Shown piece after piece: positions 1 through 5,494 of a stretch of DNA of 7,136 nt. Source of the stretch: an uncultured Bacilli bacterium (lineage in GTDB: Bacteria > Bacillota_I > Bacilli_A > RF39 > UBA660). The DNA lies in assembly GCA_947623645.1 (NCBI GenBank), contig CANQHK010000061.1:1-7136 (forward strand). The letters run 5' to 3'. The notes under the pieces are model-generated. The model was not told the DNA's origin. It made no database searches and worked only from the letters and a program-made list of their open reading frames with translations. The number at the start of each line of letters is the position of its first letter. Position 1 is the stretch's first letter. The position numbers and the translations under genes were made by a program.

Positions 1-53
1 AGTTGGTTACTCTTAGTGATATCGTATCAGAAAATAGAAGCGAAGAAAAATAA
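1..53 (+). CDS. 3' end of an upstream gene (partial, unidentified)
   Basis: Reading codons from base 3 gives 16 residues (LVTLSDIVSENRSEEK) followed by TAA at 51-53. The gene begins before the window. This frame is preferred because its stop falls in the loop of the intrinsic terminator at 41-74, whereas frame 1 would read through the terminator. The string LVTLSDI resembles the last strand and helix of a CBS domain, which often ends in a similar VTLSDI-like motif. With so few residues this is only a hint, and the product cannot be named. The acidic, charged last residues are coded by the 5' arm of the terminator hairpin. Confidence 0.5.
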   Translation, partial: LVTLSDIVSENRSEEK

Positions 54-74
54 TTGTATTTTTTCTTCGTTTTT
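41..74 (+). terminator. intrinsic terminator of the upstream gene
   Basis: CGAAGAAAAA (41-50) pairs perfectly with TTTTTCTTCG (60-69) around a 9-nt loop, and TTTTT follows at 70-74. The stem can be lengthened by A-T and G-T pairs down to about base 36. The 5' arm lies inside the upstream coding sequence, the stop codon is in the loop, and the 3' arm and T-tract lie inside the spacer of the next promoter. Confidence 0.75.
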
Positions 75-82
75 GGTATAAT
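54..82 (+). promoter_or_regulatory. extended -10 sigma-A-type promoter for the lipid kinase operon
   Basis: TATAAT at 77-82 is a perfect -10 hexamer, preceded by TG one base upstream (74-75), the extended -10 signature. A weak -35 (TTGTAT, 54-59) lies 17 bp upstream, in the loop of the preceding terminator. Transcription would start near 89, giving a leader of about 17 nt before the ATG at 106. Confidence 0.7.
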
Positions 83-105
83 CTTGGTAGAAATGAGTGA
101 TGTAT

Positions 106-1032
106 ATGAAAAAAGCTGCTGTTATTGTTAATTTTCATAGTGGAATTGCCAAAAAAAAAGATTTTCAAAAGTATCTTTCAATAATTGAAAAACATGATTA
201 TCAGACAGTTCTATATGAAACTAAATATCGTCACCATGCAACAGAAATTGTTCAAAGTTTAGAAGAAGATATAGACCTTGTTTTATCGTTTGGGGGAGAT
301 GGAACTTTTAGTGAAGTAGTGGCAGGAAACTTAAAAAGAAAAAAACGCCTTCTTTTATCCCATATTCCCTATGGCACAACGAATGATGTAGGTGCAATGT
401 TTTCTCTTGGAAAAAATATTGAAAAAAATATAGAGATGGTTTTAACGGGAAAAGTTCAAAAAATTGATATTTGTACTTTGAATGGTCAACCATTTGTCTA
501 TGTTGCAGGATTTGGAAAATTCATGAATGTTCCGTATGAGACTCCTAGAAATTTAAAGAAAAAAATTGGGTATGTTGCTTATCTTTATGAAGGAATTGTT
601 GACTTTTTTCATACCAAGACCCATCTTTATGATTTAAGTTACGAAGTCGATGGAGAAAAACATCGAGGACTTTATTCTTTTGCTTTAATTTCCAACGCTA
701 ACAGAATTGCCGGAATTAATAATTTCTATAAAGACGTGAAGTTGGACGATAAAAAGTTTGAAGTATTGTTTTGTAATATTAAAACCAAAAAAGATATTAT
801 GCGAAGTTTATTCGGTTTAAAGATTTCTGATGTTACAAAAATTCCTGGTTTTTATTTTTATAAAACAGATTCTTTAAAAATTACTTTTCATGAAAAATTA
901 AGAAAACCATGGTGTTTGGATGGAGAAGAGTACGAAAGAAAAACACAAACGTACACCATTTCTGTTGTTCCAGATTTAGAAATGCTTCTTCCGACAAAAA
1001 TTTCACAGGAGTTGTTTGTTCGTGAAATCTAA
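106..1032 (+). CDS. diacylglycerol kinase-family lipid kinase
   Basis: This 308-residue protein belongs to the DagK/YegS/BmrU lipid kinase family, which uses ATP to phosphorylate diacylglycerol or a related lipid at the inner face of the membrane. In Gram-positive bacteria the DgkB branch recycles diacylglycerol released by lipoteichoic acid synthesis; assigning this copy to that role is inference. The diagnostic nucleotide-binding motif GGDGTFSEV is at residues 63-71, a second family motif PYGTTND at 88-94, and the C-terminal DGE catalytic motif at 272-274. Length is normal for the family (about 290-310). ATG 106 is preferred over GTG 97 and ATG 100 because GAGTGAT (95-101), a partial Shine-Dalgarno, lies just before it and the start then reads MKKAAVIVNF, the usual beginning of the fold. 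It is the first gene of a four-gene operon and overlaps queH by 11 nt. Confidence 0.9.
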   Translation: MKKAAVIVNFHSGIAKKKDFQKYLSIIEKHDYQTVLYETKYRHHATEIVQSLEEDIDLVLSFGGDGTFSEVVAGNLKRKKRLLLSHIPYGTTNDVGAMFSLGKNIEKNIEMVLTGKVQKIDICTLNGQPFVYVAGFGKFMNVPYETPRNLKKKIGYVAYLYEGIVDFFHTKTHLYDLSYEVDGEKHRGLYSFALISNANRIAGINNFYKDVKLDDKKFEVLFCNIKTKKDIMRSLFGLKISDVTKIPGFYFYKTDSLKITFHEKLRKPWCLDGEEYERKTQTYTISVVPDLEMLLPTKISQELFVREI

Positions 1033-1639
1033 TTATGCTCTTATTTTAGAAGAAAAACTTTCAGAAATTAAAAATTTAGGAATTCGGCCAAAACTTTTAC
1101 TTCATGCTTGCTGTGGACCTTGTTCTAGTTATGTTTTGGAATACTTGGGTAATTTTTTTGAGATTACGATTCTATATTATAATCCAAATATTTATCCAGA
1201 AAAAGAATATACAAGAAGAAGAGATGAATTAAAGAGATTTTTGAAGGATGCATCTTATTCTGTTTGTTTTGTAGAGGAAGATTATCTTCCAGAAGTTTAT
1301 TATCAAACTGTAAAAGGTTACGAAGAAAGTCCAGAAAGAGGAGAACGGTGTTTTTTATGTTATCAACTTCGTATGGAAAAAGCAGCAGAGTATGCAAAAG
1401 ATCACCATTTTGATTACTTTACGACAACGTTGTCCATTTCTCCTCATAAAGATGCCTCTAAAATTAATGAAATTGGGGAACAATTAGAAAAAAAATATGG
1501 AGTTTCTTATTTATATGCTGATTTTAAAAAGAAAAATGGATATCTTCGAAGTTTAGAATTATCAAAAGAGTATCATCTTTATCGACAAGATTATTGTGGT
1601 TGTGTATTTTCAATGAGAGGGAAGAAGAATGAAAATTAA
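1022..1639 (+). CDS. queH: epoxyqueuosine reductase QueH
   Basis: QueH (COG1636, formerly DUF208) reduces epoxyqueuosine to queuosine at the wobble position 34 of GUN-anticodon tRNAs, the last step of queuosine synthesis, and replaces the cobalamin-dependent QueG in many bacteria. The 205 residues carry the family's cysteine signature: HACCGPC (28-34), ERCFLCY (108-114) and CGC (192-194), which in this family serve an iron-sulfur cluster and iron site. YYNPNIYP (52-59) is another family landmark. Length is typical. The start is GTG 1022, ten bases after AGGAG (1007-1011); TTG 1016, adding two residues, is possible but sits only four bases from the Shine-Dalgarno. It overlaps the lipid kinase gene upstream and the hydrolase gene downstream by 11 nt each, implying translational coupling. 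None of the other queuosine genes (queC, D, E, F, tgt, queA) is in the window. Confidence 0.94.
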   Translation: MKSNYALILEEKLSEIKNLGIRPKLLLHACCGPCSSYVLEYLGNFFEITILYYNPNIYPEKEYTRRRDELKRFLKDASYSVCFVEEDYLPEVYYQTVKGYEESPERGERCFLCYQLRMEKAAEYAKDHHFDYFTTTLSISPHKDASKINEIGEQLEKKYGVSYLYADFKKKNGYLRSLELSKEYHLYRQDYCGCVFSMRGKKNEN

Positions 1640-2153
1640 TCGGGTTGTTGTTGGGGATTTGGAAGAAAATTGTTATATTTTAGAAAAAGATGGACATGCT
1701 CTAATTATTGATCCAGGAGATGAATCATCTCGCATTATTCAAAATATTGATGTGTCAAATGTTGACAAAATTTTAATAACGCATCAACATTTTGACCATG
1801 TTGGAGCAGTTTGTGATATAATGAAATTGTACAAAGTAGAGAAAATGGAGTATGAAAATACAGAAGAAAAAGAGTATTCAGTAGGTCCTTTTCATTTTTT
1901 GGTGATTCATACACCAGGACATACAAAAGATTCCATCAGTTTTTATTTTCCCAAAGAAAAAGTTATGTTTGTTGGAGATTTTGTCTTTCAAGGAACGGTT
2001 GGCAGGTGGGATCTTGAAACAGGAGATTTTTCGATGATGCAAGAAAGTATTCAAAAATTAAAAAAATATGACCAGGATATTACCCTTTATCCAGGACATG
2101 GTCCATTTACAACACTTGCTCAAGAAATTTTGGAAAATCCCTATTTTAAATAG
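1629..2153 (+). CDS. compact metallo-beta-lactamase-fold hydrolase (glyoxalase II-like)
   Basis: This 174-residue protein has the full metal-binding set of the metallo-beta-lactamase superfamily: HQHFDH at 52-57, H98 in TPGHT, D117 in VGDFVF and H157 in YPGHG. The N-terminal pattern, with ENCYIL (13-18) and IIDPGD (26-31), is that of the YcbL/hydroxyacylglutathione-hydrolase-like group, which binds two metal ions and hydrolyses thioesters or related small molecules; the true substrate is unknown. The segment between HxHxDH and TPGHT is only about 40 residues, against roughly 65-70 in usual members, so the protein is shorter than the common length of about 205 although no catalytic residue is lost. 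ATG 1629 follows AGAGGG (1616-1621) and overlaps the end of queH by 11 nt. It is third in the operon; no functional link to queuosine is known to me. Confidence 0.9.
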   Translation: MKINRVVVGDLEENCYILEKDGHALIIDPGDESSRIIQNIDVSNVDKILITHQHFDHVGAVCDIMKLYKVEKMEYENTEEKEYSVGPFHFLVIHTPGHTKDSISFYFPKEKVMFVGDFVFQGTVGRWDLETGDFSMMQESIQKLKKYDQDITLYPGHGPFTTLAQEILENPYFK

Positions 2154-2174
2154 AAGTTTTAGGAGTTGGTAATT

Positions 2175-2483
2175 GTGTATTTAGATTTAGTTGTAGTTTT
2201 AATTATTGTTATTATTGGACTTGTTAAATATAAACATTTTTCAAGTTATGTATATTTATTTTGTTTTACCGATATTTCTTTTCGGGTTCTTACTTATATT
2301 AATAAAAATGTCTATTTGAATGGAGTTCATGAATTTATTGAAACCTATATTCCAGAAAGTATTTATCATGTGATTGTAAAATATACATCGGATATTATAG
2401 AAACTCTTCTTGTTTGGGGATATGTTCTTGTATTTGTTGTATTTCTTTATTATACGCTACAAATATTACTCAAAAAAAGATAA
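2175..2483 (+). CDS. small membrane protein of unknown function (weakly CvpA-like N-terminus)
   Basis: I do not recognise this 102-residue protein. It has a hydrophobic N-terminal helix at about residues 2-17 (YLDLVVVLIIVIIGLV), a less hydrophobic aromatic stretch around 22-40, a polar middle, and a strong helix at about 76-98 before a basic end (LLKKR). The opening LD plus hydrophobic helix recalls the start of CvpA-family proteins, but CvpA has four helices and is longer, so this is at most a resemblance. GTG 2175 is chosen because AGGAG (2161-2165) is nine bases upstream; the TTG at 2166 directly abuts that Shine-Dalgarno and cannot use it. It begins 21 nt after the hydrolase gene and is the last gene before the terminator at 2512-2550, so it is probably cotranscribed with the lipid kinase, queH and hydrolase genes. 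Confidence 0.7.
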   Translation: MYLDLVVVLIIVIIGLVKYKHFSSYVYLFCFTDISFRVLTYINKNVYLNGVHEFIETYIPESIYHVIVKYTSDIIETLLVWGYVLVFVVFLYYTLQILLKKR

Positions 2484-2497
2484 AATAAATGTTCTTT

Positions 2498-2528
2498 TTG
2501 TATAGCTTTTCCACCTCTTTTCCATACT
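2498..2528 (+). promoter_or_regulatory. tentative weak promoter for the dehydrogenase gene
   Basis: TTGTAT (2498-2503) and CATACT (2523-2528) are separated by 19 bp, a poor spacing. If used, transcription would begin near 2535, giving a very short leader that starts with the Shine-Dalgarno and lacks the 5' arm of the hairpin. No better promoter is visible in the 65 nt between the stop at 2483 and the start at 2549; readthrough of the terminator is the alternative. Confidence 0.25.
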
Positions 2529-2550
2529 AATGGTAAGAGGTGATTTTTTT
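2512..2550 (+). terminator. intrinsic terminator whose 3' arm is the next gene's RBS
   Basis: CACCTCTT (2512-2519) pairs with AAGAGGTG (2535-2542). After a small internal mismatch, CCAT (2522-2525) pairs with ATGG (2530-2533) around an ACTA loop. Seven T residues follow at 2544-2550. It ends the operon that starts at 106. The 3' arm contains the Shine-Dalgarno of the dehydrogenase gene, and the T-tract runs into its TTG start codon. Confidence 0.7.
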
Positions 2551-2551
2551 G
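2535..2551 (+). promoter_or_regulatory. Shine-Dalgarno that fixes the TTG start of the dehydrogenase
   Basis: AAGAGGTGAT (2535-2544) is a near-consensus Shine-Dalgarno eight bases before TTG 2549. The GTG at 2540 lies inside it and cannot be the start. In a transcript that reads through from upstream, CACCTCTT (2512-2519) would pair with this site and hide it. Confidence 0.65.
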
Positions 2552-3313
2552 AAAATCTTAATTACAGGTGCAACGAGTGGAATTGGCTACGAAACAGCGA
2601 AGGTTCTGAGCTATATGGGGCACTCTGTTTATGCTTGTTGTCATACCGTGGAAGAATTAAAAAGAAAAAATATAAAAAAAGAATATAATATTCAGTATAT
2701 TAAATTGGATATTACAAAAGAAGAAGATTATAAAGTTCTAAATAATTTGGACATCGATGTTTTAATTAATCAAGCAGGGCTTGGAATCGGGGGATCTTTA
2801 TTAGATTTGGATGTTTCTAAAATCCAAGAGAACTTTGAAGTAAATGTTTTTTCAACGCTTCGACTTAGTAAATACTATATGGAAGATTGTGCTTCTAAAA
2901 AGAAAAAGGGGAGAATTCTAATTACTTCTTCTTTAATTGGGGATTTGCCCGTTCCTTTTTTGGGGTGTTATGCTGCAACAAAAGCAAGTTTAACTCTTCT
3001 TACAAAAGTTTTAAGAAGAGAGATTTTACTTTCCAATTTGGACATCGATGTAAAATTGATTTTACCGGGTGCTTACCGAACAGGGTTCAATCAATTTATG
3101 GTGGATGGTATTTCAGAAAGTAAATATTTTGTAAATCCAGAAGGTATTTGGAAGTTTTATCGAAAACTTTTTCAAATGATTGAAAAGAAAAAGAATTATA
3201 GTATCGTTCGAAAAATCGTTCAAGCAACGTTGGATGATTCTTCGAAATTTATTTATTCAGCACCTCTATCCCAAAGAATTTTTACCAAAATTTATGTTCT
3301 CTTTTCCAAATAA
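2549..3313 (+). CDS. short-chain dehydrogenase/reductase (classical SDR)
   Basis: A 254-residue classical SDR, an NAD(P)-dependent oxidoreductase with a Rossmann fold. Seen in the sequence: the cofactor motif TGATSGIG (6-13), NQAG (74-77, Q replacing the usual second N), the catalytic tetrad N99, S128, Y141 and K145 (YAATK, 141-145), and PGAYRT (173-178). All catalytic residues are present. The end, with SAPLSQRIFTKIYVLF, resembles the C-terminus of 17-beta-hydroxysteroid/retinol-dehydrogenase-like SDRs, which often act on hydrophobic substrates; the real substrate cannot be inferred. TTG 2549 gives MKILITGATSGIG, the expected N-terminus, with a good Shine-Dalgarno at 2535-2544. The gene stands between two transcription units, is followed 88 nt later by the next gene, and has no clear terminator of its own. 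It contains a 17-bp direct repeat (2744-2760 and 3035-3051). Confidence 0.88.
   Translation: MKILITGATSGIGYETAKVLSYMGHSVYACCHTVEELKRKNIKKEYNIQYIKLDITKEEDYKVLNNLDIDVLINQAGLGIGGSLLDLDVSKIQENFEVNVFSTLRLSKYYMEDCASKKKKGRILITSSLIGDLPVPFLGCYAATKASLTLLTKVLRREILLSNLDIDVKLILPGAYRTGFNQFMVDGISESKYFVNPEGIWKFYRKLFQMIEKKKNYSIVRKIVQATLDDSSKFIYSAPLSQRIFTKIYVLFSK
2744..2760 (+). repeat. 17-bp direct repeat within the dehydrogenase gene (second copy 3035-3051)
   Basis: AATTTGGACATCGATGT occurs at 2744-2760 and again at 3035-3051, in the same reading frame, both coding for NLDIDV. The two peptides sit before different beta strands (VLIN and KLIL), so this is probably coincidence or local convergence rather than a mobile repeat. 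Confidence 0.6.
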
Positions 3314-3339
3314 TGTCGATATCCTTTTTATGAAAATTC

Positions 3340-3368
3340 TTGACTTTTTCGAAAAAATATTGTATAAT
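3340..3368 (+). promoter_or_regulatory. consensus sigma-A promoter for the 213-residue membrane protein gene
   Basis: TTGACT (3340-3345) and TATAAT (3363-3368) are separated by exactly 17 bp, one mismatch from the full consensus, making this one of the two strongest promoters in the window. Transcription would begin near 3375, with a leader of about 26 nt. A small AT palindrome (ATATT-GTAT-AATAT) overlaps the -10 but is too weak to call an operator. Confidence 0.85.
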
Positions 3369-3400
3369 ATGCTCTGTTTGAAAAGAGGGGAAGAAGGAAA

Positions 3401-4042
3401 ATGGGAAAATTTTCAAAAAAGGAAGTCATTAAATTTTTACTCACGATGGGGTATGATTTTTCTGAAATTTTAGTTATTGTTCTTGCTTTTTATATCGCAG
3501 GGAAGTATGCCTTTAATAAAGGATTTGCACCAGCAAACGATTATTTTAGCAAGAAAAATGCAGAAGAAACTTTAGATCGTTTTATGGAAGAGTTAGAAGA
3601 AATTCCGACTGTAGGAAACACGAATATTACGAGAAATTTACATGTTTTTTCAAAAGATTATGTTGCAACAGAGTTTTATGAAAAAATGAATCGGGATATT
3701 GCTCGTGTAGAAAACCAAAAAGATTTAAAAGATTTTCTAGCAACATATATTCCAGAATATATGGCATCAGGAAATGATCATTTAGAGAAAGAGAATATTT
3801 CAATTGTTGATGGAGATATTTGTTATGATGGGAATTTCGTAGAATTAGATGCTGATGCAAAAGAAGTTTTAGGAAGCTTAGCATTAACATATGAATCTAT
3901 TCCTGTTGATCTATCCAAAGATGAAGAACAAGAGTGGATGGATCAAGTTTTAAGAAAAGTGATGGCTTCGGAACTTTATGAAATTGAAGAAAGTACTTCG
4001 AAGAAGTTAGTATTAGAACCAAAATCGATTGTTACAAAGTAA
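3401..4042 (+). CDS. single-pass membrane protein of unknown function, acidic
   Basis: I do not recognise this 213-residue protein. A short basic N-terminus (MGKFSKKEVIKF) is followed by one hydrophobic segment at about residues 21-38 (SEILVIVLAFYIAGKYAF), with no obvious signal-peptidase site, so it is probably a membrane anchor. The remaining roughly 170 residues are strongly acidic, mainly helical in appearance (for example 52-68 and 172-200), with one cysteine (C141). By the positive-inside rule the C-terminal part would lie outside the cell; this is inference. The ATG follows GAGGGG (3385-3390) and AAGGA (3394-3398). It has its own near-consensus promoter and its own terminator, so it forms a one-gene unit between the dehydrogenase and the VirB2/VirB6-like operon. 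Composition matches its neighbours. A role with the secretion-like operon is possible only from proximity. Confidence 0.8.
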   Translation: MGKFSKKEVIKFLLTMGYDFSEILVIVLAFYIAGKYAFNKGFAPANDYFSKKNAEETLDRFMEELEEIPTVGNTNITRNLHVFSKDYVATEFYEKMNRDIARVENQKDLKDFLATYIPEYMASGNDHLEKENISIVDGDICYDGNFVELDADAKEVLGSLALTYESIPVDLSKDEEQEWMDQVLRKVMASELYEIEESTSKKLVLEPKSIVTK

Positions 4043-4047
4043 AAAGG

Positions 4048-4076
4048 GGAAAAGTTTACAAAAACTTTTCCTTTTT
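4048..4076 (+). terminator. strong intrinsic terminator
   Basis: GGAAAAGTTT (4048-4057) pairs perfectly with AAACTTTTCC (4062-4071) around an ACAA loop, followed by TTTTT (4072-4076). G-T and A-T pairs can extend the stem back to the stop codon at 4040-4042. It isolates the 213-residue gene from the downstream operon. Confidence 0.9.
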
Positions 4077-4089
4077 CGTTTGAAAATTA

Positions 4090-4117
4090 TTGTTATTATT
4101 GTAATTTATGATATAAT
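4090..4117 (+). promoter_or_regulatory. extended -10 promoter of the VirB2/VirB6-like operon
   Basis: TATAAT (4112-4117) is preceded by TG at 4109-4110 (TGATATAAT), an extended -10. TTGTTA (4090-4095) is 16 bp upstream as a partial -35. Transcription would start near 4124, leaving a leader of about 27 nt that contains the hairpin at 4134-4150. Confidence 0.75.
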
Positions 4118-4133
4118 GATAATATAGGTAAAA

Positions 4134-4150
4134 AAGGAGTGAAACTCTTT
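4134..4150 (+). promoter_or_regulatory. hairpin covering the Shine-Dalgarno of the VirB2-like gene
   Basis: AAGGAGT (4134-4140) can pair over its full length with ACTCTTT (4144-4150), six Watson-Crick pairs plus one G-U, around a GAA triloop. The ATG at 4151 follows immediately. AAGGAGTG is the Shine-Dalgarno, and the GTG at 4139 within it is therefore not the start. The stem is AT-rich and its stability in the cell is uncertain. Confidence 0.5.
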
Positions 4151-5494
4151 ATGAAGAAATTTATTAAGTATGGATTGTTTATGAGTTTTATGTTATTTTT
4201 AACATTTTTTATAAATATGGGACAAGCTTTTGCTCTTTCCTGCGAATATTCTCATTCCGTAACGATTGGTGATAATCTTCAAACGCAAACAAAATATGAA
4301 TACAAATTAACTTTAAGGCAACAAAAAAAAGGGGAAAGTGCCTTAGTAATCGATAGTGCGAACAATTATGTAAAAAAATTAAAATGGAATTCAACGCTCA
4401 ATCGATACGATGAAATCGAAACAGAAACCATTAAAATGTCGTATAAGCCAGCTTCTCTAAATATTTTTGAAATAAATCAATGGGAAAAAGAGAATGGATT
4501 ATTTTTAAAACTCAATGATGAAACGAACGAATTTACTATATGTCCTACAATAACCATCTATAAAGGTTCATCTGGATGGTATGCATATCAAGATAGGACA
4601 TGGTGTGAAGATGATCATCCATATGCTTGTACTGGTTCTACTACTGTTGACATTGCTGGTGTGCAAAAAAGAGACCCTGATGATGTTTTTACATGTACAG
4701 AAGAAGAGAAAAAAGCATTTTCTGAAGAAATAGAAAAATCATTTCAGGATTCCGTAGATGTTTATAATGTATATTATGACAGTATCAAACAACATGAATA
4801 TGCAAATAGTCTTAGTGCCGAAGAAACAAAAGAACGAGTTGAAAAAGAAACAACAGAGGCTATGAATCTTTTTAATTTAAGTTTTAAGGCTGATATTGAT
4901 AGCCGTGCAAATAATTATTCTTGCTCAGGAATACGAGAACTTGGCGCACAAATTTGGGAAGAAAAAAATGGAGGAGAAATAGCCGAACTATCTAGAGAAT
5001 TAGAGGAATTAACAGACGCTGTTGGTATGGAATTAGAGCAAAGAGAATTAGCAAATGGAAATACAGAGAATGCTGAGATATTTGCTTCTATGCGAACGGA
5101 AACATCGCGTATTATTGAAGAGATAAGACAAGCTACTTTCGACAATATTGAAGCTATGCATGAAGAGTCAGGACCAACAAATTTTGGAAGCCCGGTTTCC
5201 AATTGCGCTGTTCTTGATGATATAAAAGAACTTGTTCAAATGTTATTTGATGTTGTTAAAATTCTTGCTCCATTATTGCTTGTTATATTTTGCACTGTAG
5301 ATTTTGGAAAAGCTGTTATTTCAAATGACAATGATGCAATTAAAAAAGCAACCACGAATTCTATAAAACGTGCAATTGCAGCAGTTGCGATCTTCTTTTT
5401 ACCTCTTATTATTAATTTAATATTACATCTACCAGAGGTAGAAATTGGCCTAAATGATGCTCTTTGTGGAATTAGTAAGGTGGTGATACGATGA
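4151..5494 (+). CDS. secreted ectodomain protein with C-terminal VirB2/TrbC-pilin-like membrane hairpin
   Basis: 447 residues. Residues 1-28 form a signal peptide (MKKFIKYG, hydrophobic core, AFA before the likely cut). Residues 29-355 form a large ectodomain: an N-terminal half with C31, C131, C152, C160 and C182, then a Glu-rich, coiled-coil-like part (about 185-335) with C258. Two hydrophobic helices close the protein, about 362-382 and 407-427, joined by the charged loop DFGKAVISNDNDAIKKA. This two-helix hairpin with a basic loop resembles the VirB2/TrbC pilin subunit of type IV secretion systems and recurs in gut Firmicutes next to VirB6-like proteins. C352 and C439 flank the hairpin on what would be the outer side. 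ATG 4151 is preferred over GTG 4139, which is part of the Shine-Dalgarno. The stop overlaps the VirB6-like start as ATGA. Pilin subunit, adhesin or channel component cannot be told apart; the family link is by architecture only. Confidence 0.75.
   Translation: MKKFIKYGLFMSFMLFLTFFINMGQAFALSCEYSHSVTIGDNLQTQTKYEYKLTLRQQKKGESALVIDSANNYVKKLKWNSTLNRYDEIETETIKMSYKPASLNIFEINQWEKENGLFLKLNDETNEFTICPTITIYKGSSGWYAYQDRTWCEDDHPYACTGSTTVDIAGVQKRDPDDVFTCTEEEKKAFSEEIEKSFQDSVDVYNVYYDSIKQHEYANSLSAEETKERVEKETTEAMNLFNLSFKADIDSRANNYSCSGIRELGAQIWEEKNGGEIAELSRELEELTDAVGMELEQRELANGNTENAEIFASMRTETSRIIEEIRQATFDNIEAMHEESGPTNFGSPVSNCAVLDDIKELVQMLFDVVKILAPLLLVIFCTVDFGKAVISNDNDAIKKATTNSIKRAIAAVAIFFLPLIINLILHLPEVEIGLNDALCGISKVVIR
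5477..5487 (+). promoter_or_regulatory. near-perfect Shine-Dalgarno of the VirB6-like gene
   Basis: AAGGTGGTGAT matches the 16S-complementary consensus AAGGAGGTGAT at 10 of 11 positions and is suitably spaced before ATG 5491. It lies inside the last codons of the VirB2-like gene, so the two genes are coupled in translation but the second can also recruit ribosomes by itself. Confidence 0.8.

Noticed and set aside
3341..3375. TTTTTCGAAAAA and ATATT-GTAT-AATAT palindromes as a terminator or operator
   Set aside because: They are short, AT-only or loopless and lie within a consensus promoter; in sequence this AT-rich they are expected by chance.
3180..3473. 97-codon plus-strand frame across the end of the dehydrogenase gene
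   Set aside because: It overlaps two well-supported genes and the promoter at 3340-3368 in another frame, and has no domain.
4220..4244. Possible lipobox at the end of the VirB2-like signal peptide (ALSC)
   Set aside because: The -3 position is Ala rather than Leu, and AFA gives a good type I signal peptidase site; lipoprotein processing is not supported.
4915..5202. 95-codon reading frame on the minus strand
   Set aside because: Antisense to the Glu-rich part of the VirB2-like gene; its Ser-rich composition is what reversed GAA/GAG-rich coding produces.
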